Source: PALSA-505 sp963699015 (GTDB taxonomy: Bacteria > Actinomycetota > Actinomycetes > Streptosporangiales > Streptosporangiaceae). Taken from it: a DNA stretch of 64,000 bases. Numbering within the stretch: the stretch's first letter is position 1; every line of letters starts with the position of its first letter. The notes under the pieces are model-generated. The model was not told the DNA's origin. It saw only the letters and a list, made by a program, of their open reading frames with translations, and searched no databases. Location: assembly GCA_963699015.1 (NCBI GenBank), contig CAVOSX010000001.1, positions 1,364,001 through 1,428,000 of the forward strand, written 5' to 3'. Made by a program: the position numbers and the translations under genes. Of the stretch, positions 7,823 through 16,734 are shown piece by piece.

Positions 7823-9635
7823 CCGCACGGACCGTGGCTGCCAGCAGCCGATCGGCGGCCAGCTGCTCGGCCAGCACGGGCCGGCCGTCGGGACCGCCCA
7901 GCGGGATCCGCCAGTTCGGGTACTCGGTGCTGGTGCCCGGCAGGTTCTGCGGCCTGCGCTCCCCCACCGCCTCGGCCAGTGAGACGCCGATCAGGACCGC
8001 CGGGGTGCGGGCCAGGTAGCCGTACAGGGCGATGGTGAACTGGTCCGGGGTCACGGCTGAGTCCGCGGCGAGCAGGCCCTGTCCCGCCAGGGCGCTTCGC
8101 CAGGCGGCGACGGCGGCGGCCGCGTCGGCCCGTTCGGCATCCTCGGGCCTGGCCAGCAGCCCGAGGCGGGCGCGCAGCGCCACGTGCTCGCCGGTGACGA
8201 AGGCGGCCGCGGGCGGCACGTCGTGGGTGCCGACGGTGGCCAGGCAGTCGCGGCGCCACCCGGCCGGCGGCAGCGGGGTGCCGTCGGCGCTGCGCTCGAA
8301 CCAGAGCATCGAGGTGCCGAGCACGCCGCGGTCGGCCAGGTAGCGGCGGATCCAGGGCTCGACGGTGCCGAGATCCTCGCCGATGGCGAGCGCGCCGGCC
8401 CGCGCCGCCCGGCTGGCCAGCACGCCGGCCATCGCCCCGTCGTCGTACCGGACGTAGGTGCCGCGGTCCGGGGTCATCCCGGCCGGCACCCACCACAGCC
8501 GGAGCAGGCCCATGACGTGATCGGCCCGTATCCCGCCCGCGTGGCCGAGCGTGGCATCGATCAGGCTGGCCAGCGGCCGGTAGCCCTGGGCCGCCAGCCG
8601 GTCCGGGTGCCAGGGCGGCAGCGTCCAGTCTTGGCCGACCTGGTTGAACTCGTCCGGCGGCGCGCCCACGCTGACGCCGGTGACGATCACGTCCTGCCCG
8701 GCCCAGGCGTCCGCGCCGCCGGGGTGCGCGCCGACCGCCAGGTCGTGGATGACCCCGATGTCCATCCCCGCCGCGCGCGCGGCCGTCTGCGCGGCGGCCC
8801 GCTGCTCGTCGGCCAGCCATTGCAGCCAGGCGTGGAAGCTGGCCGCCCCGGTCAGCCTGGCCCGCTCCGCGGCGACCGCGGCGGACCGCGGATCGCGCAG
8901 CCTGGCCGGCCATTCCCGCCAGTCGGGACCGTGCACCTCGGCCAGCGCGGACCAGGTGGCCCAGTCGTCGAGGGCCCGGCCCTGGCGGGCGCGGAACCGC
9001 TCGCAGCCGGCCCGCCGCCGCGGATCCTCAGCCGCGGCCCACAGGATCTCCAGGGCCGCCCGCTTGGCCGCCCACACCGCGTCCCTGTCGATCAGGTCCG
9101 CGGTGGCGTTGCGCGCACGCAGCGGCGCGGCCAGGGCGGCGATCTGTTCCTTCCCGGCTGCGCCGAGCCTCCCGTACTCGGGGATGTCCTCGATGCGCAG
9201 GTAAAGCGGGCTGGTGAACCGCCTGCTCATCGGCAGGTACGGCGACGCGGTGAGCGGCGGCCTCGGCTCGGCCGCGTGCAGCGGGCTGCACAGCACGAAG
9301 CCGGCGCCAAGCCCGCGGCCGCTCCAGGCGGCCAGGTCGGCCAGATCCCGCAGGTCGCCGTGACCCCACGAGCCTCGCGAGCGCAGCGCGTAGAGCTGGA
9401 CCGTGAAGCCCCAGGACCGGCGGTCCGGCCGCGGCGCGGACGGGGACGCGGCCGCAGCACCGGACTCCGGCATGACTCCGAACGCGCCTTCGGCGGGCGG
9501 GCCTGCTTCTGCCAGCGCGTCCAGGATCGCGGCCAGCGTGTCCGAGCCGACCTCGACCTCGCGGCCGCGCCAGTCCCGGTAGGAGACGGCCACGCCGCGC
9601 AACTTCGCCCGGCGCACCAGATCCGATCGCGTCAT
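7737..9635 (-). CDS. malQ: 4-alpha-glucanotransferase (amylomaltase)
   Basis: A 632-residue GH77 enzyme that transfers alpha-1,4-glucan segments during maltodextrin and glycogen metabolism. Visible landmarks are WGFTVQLYALRSRGSWGHGD near residue 75, SPYLPMSRRF, GVSVGAPPDEFNQVGQDW, the nucleophile region GGIRADHVMGL (Asp), the acid/base region LAIGEDLGTV (Glu), LWFER, and the GTHDVPP motif containing the third carboxylate. ATG 9635 follows CAGGAA. The C-terminal tail (GPGRPGGPAPGS onward) is low complexity and is encoded antisense to the end of pepN over 86 nt, so the two genes converge and overlap. It is slightly shorter than many actinobacterial MalQ proteins (about 700). Confidence 0.93.
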   Translation of the reverse strand: MTRSDLVRRAKLRGVAVSYRDWRGREVEVGSDTLAAILDALAEAGPPAEGAFGVMPESGAAAASPSAPRPDRRSWGFTVQLYALRSRGSWGHGDLRDLADLAAWSGRGLGAGFVLCSPLHAAEPRPPLTASPYLPMSRRFTSPLYLRIEDIPEYGRLGAAGKEQIAALAAPLRARNATADLIDRDAVWAAKRAALEILWAAAEDPRRRAGCERFRARQGRALDDWATWSALAEVHGPDWREWPARLRDPRSAAVAAERARLTGAASFHAWLQWLADEQRAAAQTAARAAGMDIGVIHDLAVGAHPGGADAWAGQDVIVTGVSVGAPPDEFNQVGQDWTLPPWHPDRLAAQGYRPLASLIDATLGHAGGIRADHVMGLLRLWWVPAGMTPDRGTYVRYDDGAMAGVLASRAARAGALAIGEDLGTVEPWIRRYLADRGVLGTSMLWFERSADGTPLPPAGWRRDCLATVGTHDVPPAAAFVTGEHVALRARLGLLARPEDAERADAAAAVAAWRSALAGQGLLAADSAVTPDQFTIALYGYLARTPAVLIGVSLAEAVGERRPQNLPGTSTEYPNWRIPLGGPDGRPVLAEQLAADRLLAATVRAVRNPPGPGRPGGPAPGSAARARRRPGSR

Positions 9636-9679
9636 GCTGCTAGTTCCTGCCGGACATGCGCAGGATCCGGTGCCACGGG

Positions 9680-10363
9680 CTACGGCACGCTGCCGGGAGC
9701 TCCGGGCCCCGGCCTGATCGGCAGGATGATCAGCGGGGTGCCGGTGCTGACCTTTTTCGAGCAGACCTGCGTGGTGAACCGGGTGTAGAGCGCGGTGAAC
9801 TGGTCGGGCGGGTAGACCTTCAGCCAGTGCGCGGTGACCGGACCGCAGGCCGACGGCGAGAAGTTGCCGGCGTCGACGACCCCCAGCCAGGCGTGGGCCA
9901 CGGCCCCGCTGGCCAGCGTGACGTTTTCCGGCCCGAACGTCGTCTGCCGCGACGCCGCGGCGCCGATCTGGCTGCCCGGGTTGCCGGTCACGAACGACAC
10001 GCCCGGGAAGCCGAACATGTGACAGCTGTGACCTGAGGTGTTGGTGAAGTCCAGCGCGACGTAGCTGGTGCCCGCCGCCGCGCCGCCCCTCGTCTTATTC
10101 ACCGTGACCCGCAGCGCGGAGCTCGGGCACTGGGTCGCCGGGATCATCGGCTCCGTGTGCACCGTGGGCTTGCTGGACGGCGAGGGGGTCGGGCTGGACG
10201 GCGCGACGGACGGGCTGGGTGACCTGGCCGGGCTCGATGCCGCTGCGGCGGGATGCCCGGCCTGCGACCCGCAGGCCGCCAGCAGCGCCGCGGCGAACGC
10301 GCCGCCGCCGGTGAGAGCGGCTACGGTGACGGCCCGCCTGGCGACGGGTGAGCTGATCTTCAT
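9680..10363 (-). CDS. DUF4232 domain lipoprotein
   Basis: A 227-residue exported protein. It has a signal sequence with a lipobox (LLAAC, lipidated Cys31), then a Ser/Pro/Thr-rich linker of about 40 residues, then a DUF4232 domain with TQCPSSALRV, SYVALDFTNTSGHSCHMFGFPGVSFV and a C-terminal Cys. Four cysteines in the domain could form two disulfides. DUF4232 is common in actinobacterial lipoproteins and its role is unknown. ATG 10363 is preferred over GTG 10369 because GGGAG is placed 7 nt before it. It lies 44 nt downstream of malQ's start and is probably transcribed alone. Confidence 0.85.
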   Translation of the reverse strand: MKISSPVARRAVTVAALTGGGAFAAALLAACGSQAGHPAAAASSPARSPSPSVAPSSPTPSPSSKPTVHTEPMIPATQCPSSALRVTVNKTRGGAAAGTSYVALDFTNTSGHSCHMFGFPGVSFVTGNPGSQIGAAASRQTTFGPENVTLASGAVAHAWLGVVDAGNFSPSACGPVTAHWLKVYPPDQFTALYTRFTTQVCSKKVSTGTPLIILPIRPGPGAPGSVP

Positions 10364-10453
10364 GAGCACGCTCCCATAGTCACCGAAGGTGAGGGATTCA
10401 AACTTGTAGGACGCCGCTCGCCCCGTCCCGGTTGCGGCGCGTTGCCGCGGCCG

Positions 10454-11877
10454 TCACCACAGCGGCGGGTGCCGGTCACGCCACGGCCGGGCCTCCTCCA
10501 GCTGCGCGGACAGCGAGATCAGCGTGCCCTCTGCGCCGATCCGGCCTGCGAGCATCACGCCGATCGGCAGGCCGGCCGCGGTCCAGTGCAACGGCACGTT
10601 CACCGCCGGCTGCCCGGACACGTTGCAGATCGCCGCGTACGGGGTGAATCGCTCCTGCCGCGCGAAGTTCTCGGCGGGCTCGACCTGCTCGAAGTACCCC
10701 ACTTCGGCCGGCGGGGCGGCCAGGGTCGGGGTGAGGATGGCGTCGTAGGAGTCCAGCGCGGGCAGCGCCGACCGCATGACCAGCTGCAGGTAGGCCTGGG
10801 CGAACAGCAGGTCGGGGGCGGTCACCGCCCGGCCCCGTTCGCGCAGGTACCTGGTCAGCGGGCGCAGCCGGTGCTCGTCGGCCTCGTTCACCGGCGCCAG
10901 CGTGGCCATGGCGTACCAGAGCGTCTCGAAGGCGGGCACCACTTCGGCGCCGTACGGCATGACCACGTCCTGCACGTCGTGTCCGAGGTCGGCCAGCAGC
11001 CGGCTCGCCTCCTCGTAGGCCGCGACGCAGTCCGGGTGCACGAAGCCGTCGCCCACCGGATGCGCCAGCGTGCGGCCGATCCGCAGCCTGCCGGGCGCGC
11101 CTAGGGCGCAGCTCAGGAAGCTCTCGCCTTCCGGCAGCGCCGGCTGGGTATACATGTCGCCGGGACGGTTCCCGGTCATCACGTCGAGCAGCAGCGCCGC
11201 GTCGGCGACCGTGCGCGCCAGCGGGCCCTCGGTGGTCAGCCCGACCAGGTCCGGCATGAGCGGCGCGTTGGAGATCCGGCCGCGGGACGGCTTGATCCCG
11301 AACAGGCCGCAGACGCTGGCCGGGATCCTGATGGACCCGCCCCCGTCGTTGCCGTGCGCCGCCGGAGCGAGCCCGGCGGCCACCGCGGCCCCCGCGCCGC
11401 CGCTGGAGCCGCCCGCCGACCGGCTGAGGTCCCACGGCGTGCGGGCCGGAGGGCCGATCTCCGTCTCGGTGTAGCAGGGCAGCCCGAACTCCGGACAGGC
11501 TGTCTTGCCGATGATGACCGCCCCGGCCGACCTGATCGCGACCGTCGCGTGGTCGTCTTCGGTGGCGATGTTGTCCTCGAACACCACCGAGCCGTAGGTC
11601 TGGCGGACCCCGGCCACCATGTTCAGATCCTTGATCGGGATCGGCACCCCGATGAGCGGTGGCAGCCGGTCCGGGTCCGTCGCGGCCGCGACAGCCTTCT
11701 CCGCGGCGCGCGCCTGATCGCGCGCCAACTCAGCGCTGACGGTGAAGTACGCCCCACCGTGGCGTTCTTCTCCTCGATGCGGCTCAGGTAATGATCGGTG
11801 ACGGCGACCGGGGACAGCTCGCGAGCCCGGACAGCGGACACGAGCTCGGTGGCGGAGAGATCATGAATCTGGGTCAT
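10454..11877 (-). CDS. Amidase-signature enzyme, interrupted by a -1 frameshift
   Basis: The gene encodes an amidase-signature hydrolase of about 474 residues (amide to acid plus ammonia or amine; substrate unknown). The first part, from ATG 11877 (MTQIHDLSATELVSAV), reads to about 11756 and then continues in another frame. The join is at a run of four C (11752-11755; G on the coding strand); adding one base restores NATVGAYFTVSAELARDQA. The Lys-cisSer-Ser triad is intact in the main frame: PIKDLN (Lys), RSAGGSSGGAGAAVA (cis-Ser) and GGGSIRIPAS (nucleophile Ser). A homopolymer indel suggests sequencing error, but an inactivated gene is possible. Confidence 0.8.
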
Positions 11878-11993
11878 GTTACCGAATGGTAGACCCCGGT
11901 CCCCCGGCACCGGCGGGAGGCTGTCGGTATACCCGGCCGCTACGGGTGGTAAATCAGCATCGAACAGCCACAATTGGGTGAACTGCCAGCTAC

Positions 11994-12030
11994 TTGCGCT
12001 AAGTCCTAGATCAGTTACGCTGAGGTTGTG
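11994..12030 (+). promoter_or_regulatory. Probable leaderless housekeeping-type promoter
   Basis: TTGCGC (11994-11999) and TACGCT (12016-12021) are separated by 16 nt, a good match to actinobacterial sigma-70-type elements. The next GTG (12028-12030) begins 6 nt after the -10 box, where transcription would start, which suggests a leaderless mRNA. That GTG opens a 72-codon frame that differs from the frame of the NERD protein downstream. Confidence 0.55.
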
Positions 12031-12106
12031 GACCCGATCACTGGGCGTCGCGCTGACCAGGTGAGCGGGCAGGAGGCGCCTGACCCAGGCTCGTCCGCCT
12101 CGGCGC

Positions 12107-13174
12107 GTGGCGTTCGCACGTCGTTCGACCCGGACCGTCGTACCTGGGGCCCGGCAGAGCGCCGCCAGCAGGAGACGCGCGGCGACTCCCGGCCCGGCCG
12201 AAAGCCCCGAGGCGCCCGGGCGCGCCGCATCCCCCGGCGGAGCTGACCCCAGTCATACGCCGGATCCCGATTCGGGCTCGGTCCAGCCCGGGCAGCGGAC
12301 CAGGATCAAGCACCTGGCGCGAGACGCGCGGATGCCGGTGTGGCGGCGCAGGCTGCTCATCGCCGTCGCGCTCGGCATCGTGGTCACGATCCTGGCCAAC
12401 TGGCAGCTCGGCCTGACCGTGGCCGTGCTCGCCGCGATCGTCGACGCCATCATCCGGTCCCGCTCCACCGCGGTCAGCAGCGCGGAGGGCCTGACCACGA
12501 GCGCGCAGCGGCGGACCAAGAGAGAGCTCGCCAGGCTGGAGCGCTCTGGATACCGATCGCTGCACATGCGCCGCATCCCGGACAGCGACGAGGTCATCGA
12601 TCACCTCCTGATCGGGCCGACCGGCGTGTACGCGATCGACTCCGAGCAGTGGGACAAGCGGCTGCCGGTGCGCACGAGGAACGCCAGGCAGCTGTGGCAC
12701 GGCCCGTTCAGCCAGCGGGACCGGCTCGAGCACGCCCGGTGGGAGGCCGAGCAGGCCAGCCGGCTGCTCAGCGACGCGCTCGGCGAGCCGGTCAGCGTCC
12801 GCCCGGCGATGGCCGTTTACGGCCCCGCGATCCCGTGGGGGGTCGCGACGATCAGGGACGTGGACGTGTTCAGCGGTGACCGGCTGCGCAAGTACCTGCG
12901 CAAGCACCCGGCGGGAGCCCGGGCGCCGCGGCTGACCGCGTCCGATGTCGAGCGCTTCTACACCGCCGCCGACCGGGTGCTCAGCCCAGGCGCTGACCCG
13001 CCGCCAACCCGGTGGCCAGGCCGTCCCACAGGCCCTGCAACCGGACCGCGATCCTGTTCTCACGAAAGCCCCACAGGCTCTTGCGCAGGGTGTTCCACGC
13101 ATCCTCGGCGGCCTGCACCTTGGCCAGGGCGGCCTGGAGATCGAACGGCGGTAGCGGCGGGCGGTCAGTCATAG
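12107..13174 (+). CDS. NERD-domain membrane protein, start uncertain
   Basis: The clear part is about residues 80-300. Two adjacent hydrophobic segments (LLIAVALGIVVTILANWQLG, then LTVAVLAAIVDAII) are followed by a NERD (nuclease-related) domain with GYRSLHMRRIPDSDEVIDHL, IGPTGVYAIDSEQWDK and a final helix DVERFYTAADRVL. NERD is a PD-(D/E)xK-like fold found in membrane-associated actinobacterial proteins of unknown role. The N-terminus is doubtful: the apparent leaderless promoter points to GTG 12028 in a different frame (MDPITGRRADQVSG), so a one-base indel around 12110-12240 is likely. The last ~65 residues after VLSPGAD run antisense over the DUF1348 remnant and look non-native. Confidence 0.65.
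   Translation: MAFARRSTRTVVPGARQSAASRRRAATPGPAESPEAPGRAASPGGADPSHTPDPDSGSVQPGQRTRIKHLARDARMPVWRRRLLIAVALGIVVTILANWQLGLTVAVLAAIVDAIIRSRSTAVSSAEGLTTSAQRRTKRELARLERSGYRSLHMRRIPDSDEVIDHLLIGPTGVYAIDSEQWDKRLPVRTRNARQLWHGPFSQRDRLEHARWEAEQASRLLSDALGEPVSVRPAMAVYGPAIPWGVATIRDVDVFSGDRLRKYLRKHPAGARAPRLTASDVERFYTAADRVLSPGADPPPTRWPGRPTGPATGPRSCSHESPTGSCAGCSTHPRRPAPWPGRPGDRTAVAAGGQS
12981..13172 (-). pseudogene. DUF1348 (SnoaL/NTF2-like) gene remnant with internal deletion
   Basis: A 63-codon frame begins exactly like a DUF1348 protein (PPLPPFDLQAALAKVQAAED, then AWNT) but jumps to LRKSLWGFRENRIAVR. In family members, as I recall them, these two blocks are separated by some 45 residues (the DPERVALAYTPDS... 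to RELDY region). After RIAVR the sequence diverges and stops, whereas intact members are about 150 residues. The frame therefore looks like a remnant with an internal deletion and a lost C-terminal half. It overlaps the end of the NERD gene completely on the opposite strand. The alternative is a genuine short protein, but the loss of the fold's core makes that unlikely. Confidence 0.6.
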
Positions 13175-13183
13175 CACGAGGTT

Positions 13184-13199
13184 AGGCCGGTACCGGCCT
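13184..13199. promoter_or_regulatory. Perfect 16-bp palindrome upstream of ilvD
   Basis: AGGCCGGTACCGGCCT is a perfect inverted repeat without a loop, lying 48 nt before the ilvD start and 12 nt before the DUF1348 remnant start. A possible operator or simply a GC-rich palindrome. A TACGCT box follows at about 13210-13215. Confidence 0.35.
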
Positions 13200-13246
13200 G
13201 GAGGGCGGCTACGCTGGGGGATTCACCGCCGCGAGGGGAGTTACCC

Positions 13247-15153
13247 ATGCCGCCGCTTCGATCCCGGACCGTCACGCACGGCAGGAACATGGCGGGAGCC
13301 CGGGCGCTGCTGCGGGCCACCGGAGTGGCCCGCGAGCGACATCGGCAAGCCGATCGTCGCGGTGGCCAACAGCTTCACCGAGTTCGTCCCCGGGCACGTG
13401 CACCTGCGCGAGGTCGGCCAGGTCATCGCCGACGCGGTCCGCGCCGCCGGCGCGGTGCCCCGCGAGTTCAACACGATCGCGGTGGACGACGGCATCGCGA
13501 TGGGGCACGGCGGGATGCTCTACTCGCTGCCCAGCCGCGAGCTGATCGCCGACTCGGTCGAGTACATGGTCAACGCGCACTGCGCGGACGCGATGATCTG
13601 CGTCTCCAACTGCGACAAGATCACCCCGGGCATGCTGATCGCCGCCATGCGGCTGAACATCCCCACGGTCTTCGTGTCCGGCGGCCCGATGGAAGCCGGC
13701 GCCCCGTCGCCGCCCCGGCCGCAGCGGCGGGGCGGCCGGGCCGCAGGCTGCCGCGCGCAAGCTCGACCTGATCGACTCGATGGTGGCCTCCGCCGACCCG
13801 TCGGTGTCCGACGAGACGCTGGCCCGGATCGAGGAGGCGGCCTGTCCCACCTGCGGCTCCTGCTCCGGCATGTTCACCGCGAACTCGATGAACTGCCTGA
13901 CCGAGGCGATCGGCCTGGCGCTGCCGGGCAACGGCACCACGCTGGCCACGCACGTCGCGCGGCGGAGCGCTGTTCGAGCAGGCCGGCCGGGTGGTCGTCG
14001 AGATCACCCGGCGGTACTACGCCGACGGCGACGACTCGGTGCTGCCGCGGGCGGTCGCCTGCCGCGACGCCTTCGAGAACGCGATGGCGCTCGACGTGGC
14101 CATGGGCGGCTCGACCAACACGATCCTGCACCTGCTCGCCGCCGCTCATGAGGCGGGCGTGAGCTTCGGGCTCAAGGACATCGACGAGCTGTCGCGCCGG
14201 GTGCCCTGCCTCTGCAAGGTGGCCCCGAGCAGTGACTATCACGTCGAGGACGTGCACCGGGCCGGCGGCATCCCGGCGATCCTGGGCGAGCTCGACCGGG
14301 CCGGGCCTGCTGAACCGCGGCGTGCACACCGTGCACAGCCGCTCGCTCGGCGAGTTCCTCGACCAGTGGGACATCCGCCGCGGGCGAGCCAGCCAGGAGG
14401 CGGCGCGAGCTGTTCCACGCCGCGCCCGGGGGCGTGCGGACCACCCGGCCGTACTCGCAGAACGCGCGCTGGGAGAGCCTGGACGACGACGTCGCCGCGG
14501 GCTGCATCCGGGACGTCGCGCACGCCTACTCCGCCGACGGCGGCCTGGCGGTGCTGTACGGCAACCTCGCGCCGCACGGCGCGATCGTGAAGACCGCGGG
14601 CGTGCCCGGGGAACTGCACGAGTTCAGCGGGCCGGCCAGGGTCTTCGAGAGCCAGGAGGACGCGGTCGACGGCATACTCGGCGGCGCGGTCAGCCCGGGC
14701 GACGTCGTGGTCATCCGGTACGAAGGCCCGCGCGGCGGCCCCGGCATGCAGGAGATGCTGTACCCGACCAGCTACCTGAAGGGCAGGGGCCTCGGCCGCG
14801 CCTGCGCGCTGATCACCGACGGGCGGTTCTCCGGCGGCACATCCGGGCTGTCCATCTGCCACGTCGCCCCGGAGGCGGCGTCCGGCGGGACGATCGCGCT
14901 GGCGCGCGACGGCGACCGCATCGAGATCGACATCCCGCGCCGGGAGCTCACGCTGGCGGTACCCGAGGCCGAGTTGCGGGCGCGGGCCGGCCAGGTCAAG
15001 GCCGACCTCGGCTCGTTCCGCCCGCGCGACCGCCGCCGGCCGGTGAGCGCCGCGCTGCAGGTCTACGCCGCGATGGCCACGTCGGCGTCGGCCGGCGCGG
15101 CCCGGGACATCACGCTGCTCGGCGCGGGAGAAGGCACCGAGACCACGCCGTGA
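13247..15153 (+). pseudogene. ilvD: Dihydroxy-acid dehydratase gene broken by five +1 frameshifts
   Basis: The DNA encodes, in pieces, nearly a full IlvD/Edd dehydratase (about 620 residues), which dehydrates dihydroxy-acids in isoleucine/valine synthesis and needs an Fe-S cluster. ATG 13247 follows GAGGGGAG. Reading frame must be changed at about 13333-13338, 13700-13765, 13966, 14306 and 14400-14405; each is a net +1. The pieces include MANSFTEFVPGHVHLREVGQ, CVSNCDKITPGML (first cluster Cys), EEAACPTCGSCSGMFTANSM, NAMALDVAMGGSTNTILHLL, then TTRPYSQNARWESLD, and ITDGRFSGGTSGLSICHVAP. All key residues survive once frames are joined. Either the region has poor sequence quality or the gene is dead. 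Its stop overlaps the GNAT start by GTGA. Confidence 0.85.
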
Positions 15154-15740
15154 GCCAGATCACCCAGCCGGCCAGCGCCGAGAACTTTGTCCGGGGCGCG
15201 CGTCCGCCGGACGCGGCGGACATCGCGCGCATCCAGGTCGACTGCTGGCGGGTCAGCTACGCGGGGCTGGTGCCTGCGGCCGTCCTGGCCGAGCTGACCA
15301 GCCCGGAGGCGGAGCGGCGCTGGCGGGAGCACTGGACAGCGTCGCTGACCGGACCGCCGACGAGCAAGCATCAGGTGCTGGTCGCGGTGACCGCCGGGGA
15401 CGGCGGGACCCGGCTGGTCGCGGGGTTCGCATCGTTCGGGCCGGGGACGGATCCGGACCGCTGGCCCGGCACCGACGCCGAACTCTACGAGCTGTGCGTG
15501 GCGCAGGACCAGGCCGGCCGCGGCCACGGCAGCAGGCTGCTCAACGCGGCCGCGGCCACGCTGGCCGACGACGGGTTCGGCACGGTCCGGGCCTGGGTTC
15601 TGGAGCGGGATGCAACCGCCCGGCGGTTCCTGGAGTCGGCCGGCTGGGCCGCCGACGGCGCCGGCAAGGCGCTGGACATGGGCAGCGCGGTCCCCGCGAT
15701 CCGGCTGCACACCGCGCTGACCCCGGCCGGCCTATCATGA
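15150..15740 (+). CDS. GNAT-family N-acetyltransferase
   Basis: A 196-residue acetyltransferase. GTG 15150 overlaps the ilvD stop codon by four bases (GTGA), so translation is probably coupled. The GNAT fold is visible: the N-terminal RPPDAADIARIQVDCWRVSY, the strand LYELCVAQDQAGRGHGSRLL with the acetyl-CoA pyrophosphate loop (Q/RxxGxG/A form), and AWVLERDATARRFLESAGW. Its length and the 'WRVSYAGLVP' opening are typical of GNAT proteins that acetylate small molecules or protein N-termini; the substrate cannot be deduced. It seems unaffected by the indels that break ilvD. Confidence 0.88.
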   Translation: MSQITQPASAENFVRGARPPDAADIARIQVDCWRVSYAGLVPAAVLAELTSPEAERRWREHWTASLTGPPTSKHQVLVAVTAGDGGTRLVAGFASFGPGTDPDRWPGTDAELYELCVAQDQAGRGHGSRLLNAAAATLADDGFGTVRAWVLERDATARRFLESAGWAADGAGKALDMGSAVPAIRLHTALTPAGLS

Positions 15741-15862
15741 CCGGTGGAAGACCGCAATGGTCAGGTGCGCGGCGCGCCGGGCCAGGCCGGGCCGGGCCGG
15801 GCGAGGCGGTTGGTAACCTTGGGCCCGGACGGCTCGGGCGAGCGAAGGGACACCGCTAACCG

Positions 15863-16734
15863 GTGGCAACGGGCAGTGACTGGCTGGCCGGCGCCCGGCC
15901 GAGGACCCTCCCAGCGGCGATCGTCCCCGTGCTCGCGGGCTCGGCCGTGGCGGCGGGCTACGGGCAGTTCTCCGCGTGGCGGGCCGCGCTCGCGCTGTTC
16001 GTCGCGCTGGCCCTCCAGGTGGGGGTCAACTACGCCAACGACTACAGCGACGGCGTGCGCGGCACCGACGAGCACCGCACCGGGCCGGTCCGGCTGGTGG
16101 CCGGGGGTCTCGCCCCGCCGCGGCAGGTGCTCGGCGCGGCAGTCGGCTGCCTGGCCGCGGCCTGCGCGGCCGGCCTGGTCCTGGCCGCGGTGACCAGCTG
16201 GTGGCTGCTCGTGCCCGGCGCCGCGGCCGTCGCGGCGGCCTGGTTCTACACCGGCGGCGCCGGCCCTACGGGTACCGCGGGTTCGGCGAGCTGTCGGTAT
16301 TCGCCTTCTTCGGCGTGCTGGCCGTGACCGGCACCGCCTACGTGCAGATGCGCTCGTTCTCCTGGCTCGCGCTCGCCGCGGCCGTCCCGGTCGGCCTGCT
16401 CGCCTGCGCCCTGCTCGTGGTCAACAACCTGCGCGACATCGGGACCGACACCACCACGGGCAAGCGAACGCTCGCGGTCATTCTCGGCGACCACCGATCC
16501 CGCCTGCTGTACGGGGCGTGCGCGCTGCTGCCGTTCTGCGCCGCGATCGCGATCGCCCCGACGCGGCCGCTGGCCCTGCTCACGCTGGCCGCGGTGCCGC
16601 TGGCGCTGGCCCCGGTCCGGCTGGTCGCCTCAGGGGCGTCCGGGCGCATGCTGGTCACCGCTCTCGGGCAGACCGGGCGGGTACAGCTCGCCTTCGGGGC
16701 GCTGCTGGCCATCGGGCTCGCCGTTCGGCCGTAG
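15863..16734 (+). CDS. menA: 1,4-dihydroxy-2-naphthoate polyprenyltransferase, with a -1 frameshift
   Basis: MenA attaches the polyprenyl chain to dihydroxynaphthoate in menaquinone synthesis at the membrane (UbiA superfamily). GTG 15863 follows AAGGGA. The first frame gives the N-terminus (ARPRTLPAAIVPVLAGSAVA) and the prenyl-diphosphate motif NYANDYSDGVRGTD. It leaves register at about 16260-16266 in TGGAGPTG; restoring one C gives GGARPYGYRGFGEL. The second frame carries FFGVLAVTGTAYVQ, the second Asp-rich motif NNLRDIGTDTTTGKRTLAV and the last helices. About eight membrane segments are seen in all. The indel lies in a core gene, so sequence error is likely. The 3' end overlaps the convergent SPFH gene by 105 nt. 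Confidence 0.85.

Noticed and set aside
12107..13174. NERD protein as part of an anti-phage defence island
   Set aside because: No helicase, kinase or restriction partner is adjacent; neighbours are metabolic. NERD alone is not evidence for defence.
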